Assembly: GCF_965638725.1 (NCBI RefSeq)
Contig: NC_134958.1
Location: 18,603,464-18,667,463 of the forward strand
Length of the DNA stretch: 64,000 bases
From: Aptenodytes patagonicus
Lineage: Eukaryota; Chordata; Aves; Sphenisciformes; Spheniscidae
Direction: 5' to 3'
Below, in pieces: positions 13,101 through 26,040 of the stretch (position 1 is the first letter of the stretch; every line of letters begins with the position of its first letter). The position numbers and the translations under genes are program-made. The notes beneath the pieces were generated by a model, which made no database searches, was not told the origin of the DNA, and worked only from the letters and a program-made list of their open reading frames with translations.

Positions 13101-16100
13101 ACCTTCAAAATGGAAATCTGAAGCAGAGAAAGATTGACTCATGATAGCAGTTAATGAATATATAAGTAGGCTGCAATTAATTAAGCAGATATGTTGCTTT
13201 TTTAAACTTCCCTTCTGTATTATAGTCTTCCTTTTTATCTCATTTTGCTCAGTCCAACTCTTCTGACAGCTATTGACAGCAAGAGCCAAAAATACCACAG
13301 GTTCTCCTACAGAAAAACCCTACCAATACTGACTGCTAAATCCAGTGGTGCATGTCAATTTGATGACTCATGTCTCTCATTTCATTTTAATCTCCTTTCC
13401 TTTCATGTTGAGGACCTGAAGTTTTACAGTTTCATTACAGCCCGCTCCTTTGCCTTCTCTCATATACCTAAGACTAAGTAGGACAAGTAGGAAAAGCCCA
13501 CGCTGGCTGTCACTAGCAGCATTTGTGCTGTTGTGATAGCAGGCTTTAACAATTTACAGTTTCTCTAGAGCTTAAACAAAAGGAACAGAGACAGGAACAA
13601 CTCTCAGTAATGCCACCCTGCTTGCCACAGAGTAGTAAGGTTTAAGAAGGAAATATCCTGTTTCCTCTTTCCTCTTGCTTGCTTCCCTACAATGCTGAAG
13701 TCTGTAGAAATTAGAGGAATAGCCACATTCACATTTTAAGCTGTGCATTAAACAGAAGCAAAACAGACATCCAAATCTAAGACTTGAGTGCTTGCTATTG
13801 TGGTTTTTTTACTTTCCTGCTCAAACAGAATGACTACACTTACATGTGGCCATGATTAAGGCTGCTCTGTCATTTAAGATAGCCATACCAGTTTGTTTTT
13901 TCATTAGTCATTTAAAGGTCAGACCAGTTTATCTTGTCATGTGTTTTGGTAGAGACTGGACTTGGACAGAGAAAAGATATTTCTATTATACATTTCCATT
14001 AAACATCTGCAGCTGCCTCTGACTTAGATTGGGTTTGGATACTTGAACACAGGCATATGAACTCCAGCGTGCAGGCAGGCCCCCAAAACATCTAGTCTTC
14101 ATTAAAAAAAAAAAAAAACAAACCAAAACCAGAAAGTTCCTAGAAATTATGGTACTACTTTCAGGACTGGTATTGCTAAATCAGCTACTTTGCACAGTTA
14201 CAGTTTAGAGATGGTGCGATCCAAAAATTTACTCTCATGCTGGTTGATATTCTTTGACATTTGTGGACTTAATGCCTACAAATGTGCAAGTCTACAATTG
14301 TAACATGAACCCAGCTCTCTTCTCGTTCATCCAAATAAACATGAGAGGGGAAAACTGAGTACATGATATACTAGCGCATGGTATGTGTTTTCCAAAAGCA
14401 AACCAAAGCTAGTTGCTCTAGGCACTTTGACATTTATGAATATAGTGTACTTCCTACTCTAAGTCTTTAACTCAATGATCTGTATCATACAGCCACCTAC
14501 AGTAACCAGGTCATCAGTGAACTTGAGAGATAAGAGCAGCATTTCTTCACGGAAAATTGGGGGTTTTGGTTTTGCAAAAGATTATTTACAATATACTTAG
14601 CTTCTGATAGTCAAATTAATTCCAGTTTTGTTTTTTACTATGTTACAATGAAAAACAACTTAAACCCTGAAAATGACAGGTAACTGTCAAGCTATATTTA
14701 ACTACCATATCTCACTTAGGAGGAAACATCATTTGAATAAACAGATGGTGTTGCTATGGGGTTGCCATCATTAGTAGAAGCTGTAGAAGCACACATTTGA
14801 CTCTGAAAATGGCAGATATAAAGGACAAGAAAACCATATGTCATATTGGGCATTTCCAGAAGCAAAACCATGGTTATACTAAATCTTAGTTTGTTTCATT
14901 CCTCCACTCAATAACATAGTTTTACTGTCAGGGTTGCTTGAATTCCTGAGAACTAAATAAGAACTGAGTCTTGCTAACCAATTCTCAATTAATTTCAGGA
15001 GTATTTGCATTCCTACCTCCTTTGCTCCCTCCCCTGAAATCCCTGGGAAAGTGAATGTACAATTTTGGTTACTACATCAAATCATTTATGTAGCTGGAAG
15101 TCTGTTGAAAATAGATTGTCGTGCTATTTCAGGAATATGAACACCACTAGCCAGCTAACATATTTAGTCAATGTTATTTAAATGTTATTTAAACACCTAG
15201 TATGGAATAAAAAAAAAAAAGCTATGAAAATAAAGAAATAGACAGAGTATTCCAGTTCATCCAAAGAAATGCAACTGTAAATATATTTATGATACATGTC
15301 GTTACTTGTATTAGGAGTTGAACTTGACTAAAAATGGACATCACACTAGGAGAGAGGCACTGTCTTATTTCCAAGAATTGCTTTAAAACTGCAACAGCTA
15401 TTTTCATTTACAACAGAATTTTCATCTGCTTACTCAAACAAGTAACAGTTCAAATTCCAAATTAGTACCAAGAGGGAATGAAAAGGTAATCAGGGACAAT
15501 ATTTCATCAGCTGGTTATATAAGTTAATCATAATTCGAGAACGCTGAATATAATTTTGACACTATACTTGTGGATTACTTTGAGATTTAAAAAGTGATTG
15601 GTTAGATTTCATTTTGACCTTGCTTGTATTTCACTCATGTACATGTAGAAAAATAACAACCGTAACCAATCAGTTCAGCAACACTTAAAAGAGCATTTCC
15701 ACAAAACTAATTCTGATATGCAGAACGGACTCTGATTATTACTTACTTCAGAATTTCTCAGTGTACTAACACAAGGATAGACCTGCAGGAAAAGGCTTAA
15801 GCTCCCTTGAAAACCTTACCACTAACATGCCGCTGCACTACAAAGTCTACAAAGTCAGATCAGTTGCTAGGAAAGATTAAGATATGGCGAACGGGAAAAT
15901 CCCATTACTGACACAATAGCCACATCATAGTTCAGTGTCAGAATCTTAGTGAACTTTAAGACAAATGATATTTTATGTACAACCATCACCAAGGCAACAA
16001 GAGTATGGAAGTACTGAGCAAAATGAGGGCACAAAAGAAATACTGTAACAAGATAAACTGAATAAAAACCAGACCATAAAAATATCAATGGGAACCATCT

Positions 16101-19100
16101 TCCAAGTGTAATACAGTAAAATAAGAATGTGAAAGGTCATGTATTACATTGGACAGAGGTAAATATGCTTTCTTTGTTAACAACAAACGTATATAGTAAG
16201 GAAACTTACCTACCTTCCTATAGACACTACACAAATCACTCCTCAAAAACTTAAATTCTGAGATTTTTTTGCTGTTGTGACAAGCCTGGTTTTGATCTGG
16301 AGCAGAAGTTTCTATGCATTATAACTGGAAAAGTTTCTTTCTGTGTTTACTAAACATCTGGCACTAATGGCAAAGCAGATTACATGTTTTTGTTTCAGTA
16401 CCCAGTATCATAACCTTTGGAACAGCCATTTCCACTTTCAAGGGTATTTCCTTCCTAAGGTACAACTGTCAGATTCGTATACACTACCTGTTAACCTGAG
16501 GTAGAAGGTGTCATAACAAACATTCCAATTTGCAAGTAAAAAGGACTTGGCTCAGTCCTTAGCCTTACACATCTAAGGTCCCTGGGTGGAACAAATCCCC
16601 AAACCAAGTTGCTGGCCAAATTTGTTTCCATATCTTCTTTCATGTTATTTGTAGAATTATGAGCACCCTCATGCCCTCCTTCCTTCAAAATGAGATGTAA
16701 CTGCATTTTATTTGCATTACACCTGGCAGTGATCATAAAGCTTTTATACTTTAATGATAATGAAGAGTGTAAGCATAGATAGCTGCATGTAAGTAGAACC
16801 TTCTTGCCAGATACAAAGCCAGTATCCTCTATACAGAAGTACTATTATAGCATCTTTTTAAGCCATAGGTATTACAATGGAGACCAAGTAGCACAATCAT
16901 TAACTTCAATGATATCATTGTGCCTAGCATACAGATCTTTCCAACACGCTCCAGATCATTACCACTAACCAGAGATTAGCACCCATGACATTTTATCCAA
17001 AAAATTAAGCACACAAACAGCTTCAGTCTACTTGCAAAAGCAAAGCCATCCAGGATATTATAAATAATCCGAATTACATGTTAGATCTGTAATAAAGAAT
17101 TGTAAATAGCAAGCTATTGTAATGGTTATAAACTACCTCAGAGCATTCAGCCAGGAGTTGGTTTGTGAAAGGTTTTTATAATTCTTCCAGCAGTGAAAGA
17201 AGCAGCACCCTAGAAAAAGAAGCTTAACTTCAGAAGCCAAATTAATGAATGCATACAAATTGAGATTCCTCCCCACTCCTCCCAGAGGCAACACTTCCTG
17301 CTCTCGCAATTTTATCATGACTCTCACTATTTTTAGTGCTTTTCTTAGAGTGTCTGCTGCTGGAATCACGCCTGAGAGTCTTAGCGTTAATTTTAAAAGA
17401 AAAGATTTCCACTCCCCTGCATCCTGAGAAAAGCTTGAAAGTGTGAAACCAGTGCAGCCTACAAGCTAAAAAACTAGAAATAATACAAGAAATTCAGGGT
17501 GGGTTTTGTTTTGTTTTAAAAAAACCTCATGATTTCTAAGCTGATTCCTTGAATGGCAGGAGCTAGATAATGCATTGACTCCTCATAGCTGACTGTCCAC
17601 TGGAATCTCTCCAGAGCAGATGTAAGGCACATCAGCAGTTTTACATGGAAAAAATATGCAATGCCACTTTCGCTGCTCTTTCTATGCAGTGGATCTTCTT
17701 ACTCTTCAGAATGCTAATCCAGCTTCTCTTAAAAATCATAATTTTAAAGAGAACACTTGACCTTTTGAACTAAGAATTAATATTATTTTGTGCACAAACT
17801 ATTTTTGGTTTACAAGACGACAATTTTTTTCTTCTCTGAAAAGCTAACTCTTCTGCAACTAAGAGCACCTTGCGTGAAAAGATAAAACTAAGAGTTATGT
17901 TACCTGCAAGAAAGGTGTAAACACAAGTTAAGAAGGAATATAACATCAGGCTTCCTTAGCAGAAAGATGATGCTTTTACATTCACCTTAACAGAGCTACT
18001 TGCTTTTAATTATACATGCACTTGGAATTTGAAAGAGAAAGTTAAATAGATAATCTGCTTTTATCTTATGACTGAGCAGCTTTTTTAAAAAGCTACCACT
18101 AGATGGTGCAAAAGCTTAAATAATTCATAAATCTACAGCGCTTCCCCCTGCCTCTTCCTTCCCCGCCCCCAATAAAGCGCACTCAGCAACAGCAGGAGAG
18201 AACACACAACTGGGAAGCAAACTTATCTTCTATAATCTAGTCAAAACTAGCTTTCCCCTAGACGTAATAATTCACTCCCTTCTTTGGCACTTCTTTTAAA
18301 CAGGAGAGAACAACAGTTGCTCATCTGAGGGAAAATTGAACGGTAATGAAATCGCTATGACTCCCTAAGGCTCTCTGAGAGCTACAGGAGGAGGGAAGTA
18401 ATCGACCACTGCAGATCAGGGTATCCAGAATGCTATTCTTGGACTTGAGAAACGCAAATTGAGCTCCCTCTTCTGCTGGACAGACTAGCTCAGCAAACCC
18501 AAAAGCAAGTCTCTTAACTTCACTGCATCTCAGTTCTCATGTGGAAATAAAAATTAATGGAGCTGTTAGTACTTGCAACCTCAGATAGATGCTGAAAGGA
18601 CAAACACATTCAAAAATTATGCCATATTCCAGAACTGTGAAGTATTTCAGTATATGTATGAGAAGCACATAACAGCTTTGGCATTCACTTTCCCTTGGCC
18701 TACAGTACTCTAAACAGGTGCATTTTGATTAGTTTTAAAACGAGCTATGATGACTTTCAGAAGTCTCTTACCTGCTACTGTAGGGGATCAGACCCAGTTA
18801 CTCAGGAAATGCTTCTACTGTGCCCTTACCTCTTCTTTTAGGGCCTACTATTTCATCTCCTGAAGCTCTGGATTTTGAAGAAAGCCTGGTGGGTCAAATG
18901 TGTTACTACACAGCTAAAACGGTTACTTATGCCTATCCTGGTAGTCAAGTACGGCTGGATTTTTATTTTAGTAATTTCATTTAAACATTTATCAAGAGTT
19001 CCAGGAACCACTTATTACAAATTAAATTAAACTGATAAATAGAACAAAATGTATTCTCCAGTTCTAGATGCACAGCAGGAAGTTCTGAGCTTACTTTGTT

Positions 19101-20097
19101 CACAACCAGCAGAACTAGAAGCCTAAAGTGTATGTTATTCCAAAACACATTTTTTAAATGATCATCAGTAAACAGATTATAACCGAAGTTACAAGTAATG
19201 TGCATTTAAGCCTATAGGAAAAAGGAAAGTGTTGGGTAGGTAACATTAGAAGTAAGTCAGGTAGACAAGGTAAATTTTCTATCAGCTAGTAGACATCAAA
19301 CAGACTATTTAATTAATCAGGTTTGTGAGAACACACAGAAAGCACACGTTTCACAGGGAAGAAACCTCCACCCAGCCATAACTACCCTCCACATGAACAT
19401 TAGAAAAACAAAATAAAAAAATGCTAACACATACACCTATGAAACAGACCAGGAACTGCTACAGGAATTATGAGAAATCCCCTACAGCATATGCAACTGG
19501 GAGGAAGAACACTAGGTTAGAAAACAGATTTGAAAAAGAAAGGAAACTGTGCCTAATACATTAACAACTAAGACCTGAAAACCAAGATAACTGAGAAGAC
19601 TCTTCCCACTCTGGATGCATCATGGGATAAAATTCCCCCTAGGAGATGACAGGACCTCCACTAAGCTAAGCTAAAACTTTGGTGGAAGTATCATCAGGGT
19701 GTTCACATGGGATGGCAGAAATTCAAGCTTGTGGCTTTCACTACAGGAAAGAACATTTCTTGGATATACACAATACATTTAGCTGTTAAGCCTTTTACTG
19801 CTCTGAACACATTTACTCTGCTATTAAAAAAAAAAAAAAATCATCAAGTCTGTAACTCTTTGCCAGATTGTCAAAGGGAAATGGAACTGGCAACTGCAGA
19901 AAGGTACCACAGGATTTTTCAGGAATTAAACTGCCCAAAACAGATAGCAAGTGTGCCCTTTTCCCCCTGTGCTGCACTAAACAGAAGTGTGTAATAAATA
20001 CGTCATCAATATGAACAACAGACATGAATATAGCTGCAAAGAGATAGAATGAAAGTCCAACAAAAATCCAGTAGCTTGATTATTCATGGGGAAACTG

Positions 20098-20098
<1 letters not shown>
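1178..20098. other. Long gene-poor AT-rich stretch
   Basis: I found no confident exon, RNA gene or dated mobile element in these 19 kb. Open frames here are short (under about 100 codons), start at random places and match nothing I know. Visible small-scale features are homopolymer A or T runs (for example near 6349, 12661, 14104 and 15210), a direct repeat of ATGTTATTTAA near 15170-15191, and C-runs near 4734 and 9538. In amniote gene order this side should lead towards FAM81A, so part of it could be intron or 3' flank of that gene, but I could not identify an exon of it. Confidence 0.45.

Positions 20099-20136
<38 letters not shown>
20099..20136. repeat. (AAT)n microsatellite, about 12 units
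   Basis: An uninterrupted run of AAT/ATA trinucleotides spans about 38 bases. It lies in noncoding DNA and is probably length-polymorphic. Confidence 0.95.
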
Positions 20137-23100
20137 TCAGTTACAGTCAATTCCTTTTTCATACACAATATAAATTCTTTAATATAATGGAATAATGCAG
20201 CCATATAGTTACTAAATAGCTTCGCTGTATAAAGTTCAGAAATAGTGATGTAGCCTCTTTTAGTTGGTACTATTCCCATAGGAAGTAGAAGAGAATCTCC
20301 TTTTCATTTAAGGATGACCAGAAAACAATACAAATAAACATTGAGGGCACATCCACACTACAAGGCCTTTACTAGCATAGCAAGTGATCTATGTCACTAC
20401 TATTATATAAAGAATGGCCTATCTCACTACATCAGAATAGCTGTCGGCCAACCCCTGTACTGAGAGGCAGTTTATCTTGAAATGAACTATTATGCCACCT
20501 CCTTAAGTACCATAAGGAGAAATAATCTAATCACATACTTCTATGCTGGCAAAATTATGTTTACGCTGGAGGGTTTGCTAAGATGAGGATTTTGCCAGGC
20601 GAAGCCTAAACTTAAGTTCACACAAATGCAACTACTCACTATGGTTAATGAAGTGCCACCTTCAATGTCTTCATCCCAAAGTACTGCTAGGGCACCTCCC
20701 TAGCTCAGTACACTTCACTTCCTCCAAGATGCAGGATGAAGCCATTTCAGCAAGAGCTGTCCTTTGTAAGATGGTAGATACTCTTAACATCTAAATTGGA
20801 TGAGAATCCTGTTCTACTTACTCCCTTTCCCTTTCCTAACAAAGCTCCTGCCACTTGGTTGCAAATTTGGCCTCCATCCTCTTTGTTCTAATGCTGCTGC
20901 ACACACGGCAACACGTTCTTACTGCAGACAGGGCCGCTACACAGAGTAGGGGACCAGTTGAAGAGAAACAAGGAACAGGGGACTCCAGATGACTCTGAAT
21001 CTCAGCCTCAGCTAACCCCTATATCTGCTGTGGGAAGGTCATCTTTGTTGCCCCGTGAGCATGACTGCTGGCAGTTCTCTTTCGAGGCCAGGCTGTTGCT
21101 TTCAAGATCAGCTTCCAGTTGACAGAATTTTAGCTTAATTGCCCCACCGCAGGCAGGATGATACTTATGGCCATTCTGGACAGCAGCAGGGATCCAGGTG
21201 TGACCCAGTCTTGCAACCTAAGAGAAGCTGTATCAGAAAGCATTTCATGACCCAGGTCAACCCACAAGGAATTACATACAGCACATTGGAACAAATAGAG
21301 GTCAGAGACGGTGGCACTTGTGCTTTTGCTGCACAACCCCCATCCTCGCAGCACACATAGGATGGCACGAAAAATAGTTGTCAACTTCGTTTTATATAAG
21401 CCACTCCTGAGAAATCTGCTGGCTGATAAGCAGCTGTCACAAAAGCAAACAAGGAAACTCCAAATGAGAGATGCAATTTCCATGGGAATCTGTGCTTTGC
21501 CTAACACTGAAAAGAAAGAAGAGGGGTCATAATAGACACTACAAGGGGTTCTGAAGGAGACAGAGAATTTGAAAGCCTGTATTGTATATCTACTGTTCTG
21601 ATTAAGTTCATAGGTCCTAGTCAGGGAAGATACTACTGCACGTTTTTCAGCAGATCTCTTACATTTGCAGACCTGATCCCTCTGGGTGCCCAAGAATATT
21701 CATGAGCCAAAATGCCAATCTAAATGAGGAAGATTATCTTTACAATTAAGGCTTAGGTACTCACACAGCACCTCATACTGTAAAAGAGATTACATAGTGA
21801 AAATATTTAACTTCAGAAAAGCCCTGTGAGACATGGAAGATCAGTTCCACAAAAGGAGTATAAAAATGAAGTATCAAAAAATTAAATGACCATTGCTTTT
21901 GACCATTGCAAAATCTGCCACTAAACGTGAAACTGAATCTCACTCGCCAAAGTCGCAGGCTAGCACTCTGAACATCCTTGTCTTCTCTGAAGCAGAAATA
22001 GTTTCTTTGCTTTTTGCTTACCTTATCTCTTTATTGTTAGAGAAAGTAATAGCACTGGAAGAATACCGAAATATATGTACAGACTGTACCCAAGCTGCCC
22101 CTTTTCTTGAAATATTAGCCTCCAGATTAGTATTCTGTGAAATCTGTAGGATACCTAATGGAAAGATGGCATGACCAAAATTTATGTCAGTCATTAATTA
22201 GGATAGAGCAAGGTCAGACAACATAGCTATAAAAAGAAAACTGAAAAGCATTTTCTCTATTAACTGAAAAATATACAACTTTTAGACTGTTAGAAGTTCA
22301 GACTTCAGCCCACTGTATGTGCACACTTATGTTTTACTGGGCATAAATGTGGACCTGTAACTGCTGTCTAAATAGACATCAGAAGAGACAACTGAAAGGC
22401 TTCCCTTCTCTCTCACACACACACACACTTTTTTTCTTTTTAATCCAAAAGTTTTCTAATAAAAAGCACCACAAAGTATAAGAAAAGACGGAAAGAACTG
22501 AAGGAAAGTGTAATCTGTCTGAAAAATAACTTCATTTTAGTTATTCTAATAACTTTAAAAGAGAGATTTTCCAAGTAAGTATAGGCATGAATTGATGAGA
22601 TCATATGAAAGAAAGCATTTCTAGTATACTCCTTTCTGGAGTTCAGTTAAATACTTGTGAGAGAAAGCATGTGAAATGCAGAAAAGCCAGTCTGTCGTGC
22701 CTGTCCCTCCCCCCCCAAAAAGGCTTATGTAACTCTGACTTCTAGGTCACTGAAACAATCTGATACAGATAAGTTAATGTATGAAGAATACAGTCTGCAG
22801 CTGCTGACTGGCTTCTTCATCAAGTTGAAATGTTGACTCCTTTTCTGGTATGACTGCCATCCTTTCCACGGCTAGCATAGACAAGAGAACACGGAACAAG
22901 CAGATCTACTCTTCCTTTAACCAACAGGTGAGTGGGCTTATTTCATCCAGATAAGTGCAATGCTAAAAGCCATGGCATTCTTTAGAAAAAAAGAGACAGT
23001 AAGTTATTCTTGCATTACTAAGCAGGCACTTGCCCAAGAACATTGTATTCACATATTTTAAAAACACAAAACTTGTTCTGTAGTAATTGATGATTCTGCA

Positions 23101-25821
23101 AGGTGACAAAAACTAACTAACTCTGTCTACTCATTTCATAGAATGAATTGGAAACCTGCAAGAGAAAATACAGCTGGTTTTGCTTGAACCATGTGTACAC
23201 AGCCAACATTTTTTAACTTAAAAAGACAGTCAGATTACTTTCTGATTCGATTCAAAAACAGTGCTGCACAAAGCAAATAAATGCACCCAGAACCTGTAAC
23301 GTTTGAGAAGAGTTTTGACACAAAGTTGCTTTTCCTTTCACCAGCAGTACTCATCTTGGTGATTATTTTAGTCAGGGATTATTTATTTTTCCCCCTTGAA
23401 GAAAATAACTTCCTTTTCCTCTTGTTTCCAGTAGAACTAACTCATAAACTCAGAAATTACCCCACACTAAAAGGAAGCTAGAGTCCTGTGTCTCAGTAGG
23501 ATAGAGATTTGGACAGATAGGAGTGCGTGTATACAGAAAACAAAGTCACACTTAGCTGAGGGAGAATATTCAAGGATGTACAGAGAACACAAAAGTTAAC
23601 AGGCAATGTGCTATACATAACTTCAGTGTTAGAGGCAGTGTCTAGTTCAAATACTCACTGAGAGACAGAACAGGAGTTGTTGACTATGGATGAAAGTTCT
23701 CTCTCATAATACTTTTGTACTGACGCTACTAAATAGCATATTGGAAACCCCTTACAGGCTACAAAGGAACACAGGGAATAACTAGATTACATTTGTATTA
23801 ACTAATAAGACACATACAGCTTTTTCACCATAAAAGAATGTAATACTATCGACTATCACATCTGACACTGCTCAGAAGAGGCATATTATCTTTATGTTAA
23901 GTATATTTATATGTACACAATACAAAAATTATTTAATTGAAGTTCAGAATTAGCAACTGGCAGAATGTCAGTGTAATGAGTGTAAGCACTCATTATTTGA
24001 ATCATCTGCTGGAAACAATAGAAGAATTTCAACTGCACTTGAACTCTTCACCTACAATTGAAGAACAGGGCTAGGCGAGGGAACGTAGCCAGTTCCCTGA
24101 GCTGTGAATTAACTTCAGTTTAGTTAGAAATATGAGTTGACAGTGGAACGGTATTAGAGGCAGATCCTGCAATATATACTGGATTTGCCAGATCCCCTAA
24201 CTCAGCTGGCAGACAGATGCTCTTGATGATACAGCTAGTAAGTTGGAAATGCTACATCTACTTCAAATGGGTCTTTGTCTAATTTAGTCCCACTATTTAG
24301 CCCATTCACATGGTGTTGAGGGTTGCAGAGATATCCACCAGCACTGGAACTCTGCCAATTTTTCATGGATCCTGAAGTTGAAAGGAAAAGCAAACAATGC
24401 TAAGATGACTCAGAAATACACAGAAATTGCTTGTGAACAAATAATGACATGTTTCAAGTGTACTTTCTTGGGGGATTTGAAAACAAAACTTTTTTTTTTT
24501 TTTTTTGAATATTTGTATCCTCCCCTCAGCTTTATTCCCCTTGCACTAAAAATGCTAGAGAAACAGTTGTAAAGTGGGACACATGCACTTCGCAGGTATT
24601 AGTATCTACATTTGTAACTTGGCACCCCATCTAAAAGTCTTTTGACCACATCTGCAGTTTTAAACATGTGCAAAAAATTAGTAGCAAACAGAAAACTGAT
24701 GGCATACAGATAATCCCAAATTAATCACTAATGGAAGCTCCAAACACAACTGGAAGCCAAAAAGTTGGACAAGCAATTTACATCAATCCATTTATGAAGG
24801 AAGGAAAGAAAAATGGACTTCTGCTGTCAGCCTTGAAAAGAAAATCTCGTGCTCAGTCTTACTGAGAAAACTCTATAGATTCCTGACTATTTAGTATTTG
24901 TTGTAGGTTATTTTAGTACCTTGTTTTGAAAAATAACCCATTTTTCTAACCCAGCATGCAGCTCACCACACCTGTTATGGAGGTAATAGACAACTAGTAT
25001 CTGCTCATCTCTCCACATGCAGCACTGTTGCCTTCCTATCATGTCTCTTCTCTAATTAATGCCTCTCCATATCTTAATTTCTGAATGTACATAATAAGAA
25101 TTTTGAAGCTTACAATTCTGACTATACCAGAAATAGTGTCCAGGCCCAGAGAGTTTGAATAGAATCACTGCATTTATGCACAAAGTCCAACAAGACTACC
25201 CACCCAAAAGCAGTGTTTAGATTCTCACTGACAGAGAACATACATAGCTGTGGGTTGTCCAGCCCTACTCTACCTCACCTACATATCCATCGAATCAAAG
25301 GCCTCATCTAATACTAAGTACACAGATTTCTCTCCCCACTGGGAAATCCAGGGCAACTCTGTAACTGTGATTTACCAGTAGCTAGGGGGTTCTCTTGTCT
25401 CTATGCCTATGGAGGCACCTCCACACCCTCAAAAAAAAAAACAAACACCACCCCCCCCCAAACCCCAAAAACCAAAAAAAGCAGGAAAAAAAAAAAGCCC
25501 GCCAACCCAACCAACTAAACAAAAAAATCAGGTAGGAAAGTATGCTGTAGTCCCTGAAATCCAGTGCTATATTCTTGATATGCTACATTTACCTGTTACT
25601 TCAAAAGACAAGAATCACTAATATCTAATGAAAAACCTCATGTCTGAGGCTGTTACTGACAGACTAGAAGTTAAAGAAGATAGCATGCAGGCCTATTGAT
25701 CTTTTCTCTTGCAGGTGAGAGACACTCACTCAGTTGTTTAAAAAAATAAATCACCAAATCATTCTCCATAAATTAACCATGAGGCTGATTGAGATCACAA
25801 GAGATTTTTGGAAAGCTGTAC
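20137..25821. other. AT-rich noncoding DNA with low-complexity tracts
   Basis: No exon or RNA gene is recognised. The longest open frame (187 codons, - strand, 21130-21693) is about what chance gives in a window of this size and shows no family motif. A short CA run sits near 22418-22430, a T run near 24489-24507, and a biased A/C tract at about 25427-25530. Confidence 0.45.
25427..25530. repeat. Low-complexity A/C-rich tract
   Basis: About 100 bases made almost only of A and C on the + strand, with alternating A-runs and C-runs. The apparent K/P-rich open frame across it is a composition artefact. Confidence 0.85.
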
Positions 25822-26040
25822 TTTGGACATGAGGAAAAATTTCTTTACTGAAAGAGTGGTTAAACATTGGAACAGGCTGCCCAGGGAAGTGGTGGAGTCC
25901 CCATCCCTGGAGGTATTTAAAAGACATGTAGATGCGGCACTCAGGGACATGGTTTAGTGGGCATGGTGGCGTTGGGTCGACGGTTGGACTCGATGATTTT
26001 AGAGGCCTTTTCCAACCTTAATGATTCTATGATTCTATGA
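25822..26040 (+). mobile_element. CR1 LINE, 5'-truncated 3' end, sense orientation
   Basis: The fragment begins 'ggacatgaggaaaaatttc' and translates in part as the end of CR1 ORF2, covering the tryptophan-asparagine 'HWNRLP'-like region, here degraded. It ends in the characteristic CR1 3' terminus with repeated ATTCTATG octamers (26024-26040). It is the mirror of the last part of the longer antisense CR1 at 37437. Only about 220 of roughly 4,500 bases remain, so it is a dead-on-arrival insertion. The left boundary is uncertain by about 10 bases. Confidence 0.92.

Noticed and set aside
21130-21693. 187-codon minus-strand frame in gene-poor DNA
   Set aside because: By a rough chance estimate, one such frame is expected about every other window of this size. 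No family motif, splice context or codon bias supports it.
25403-25621. K/P-rich open frame of 72 codons
   Set aside because: It is an artefact of the A/C low-complexity tract.
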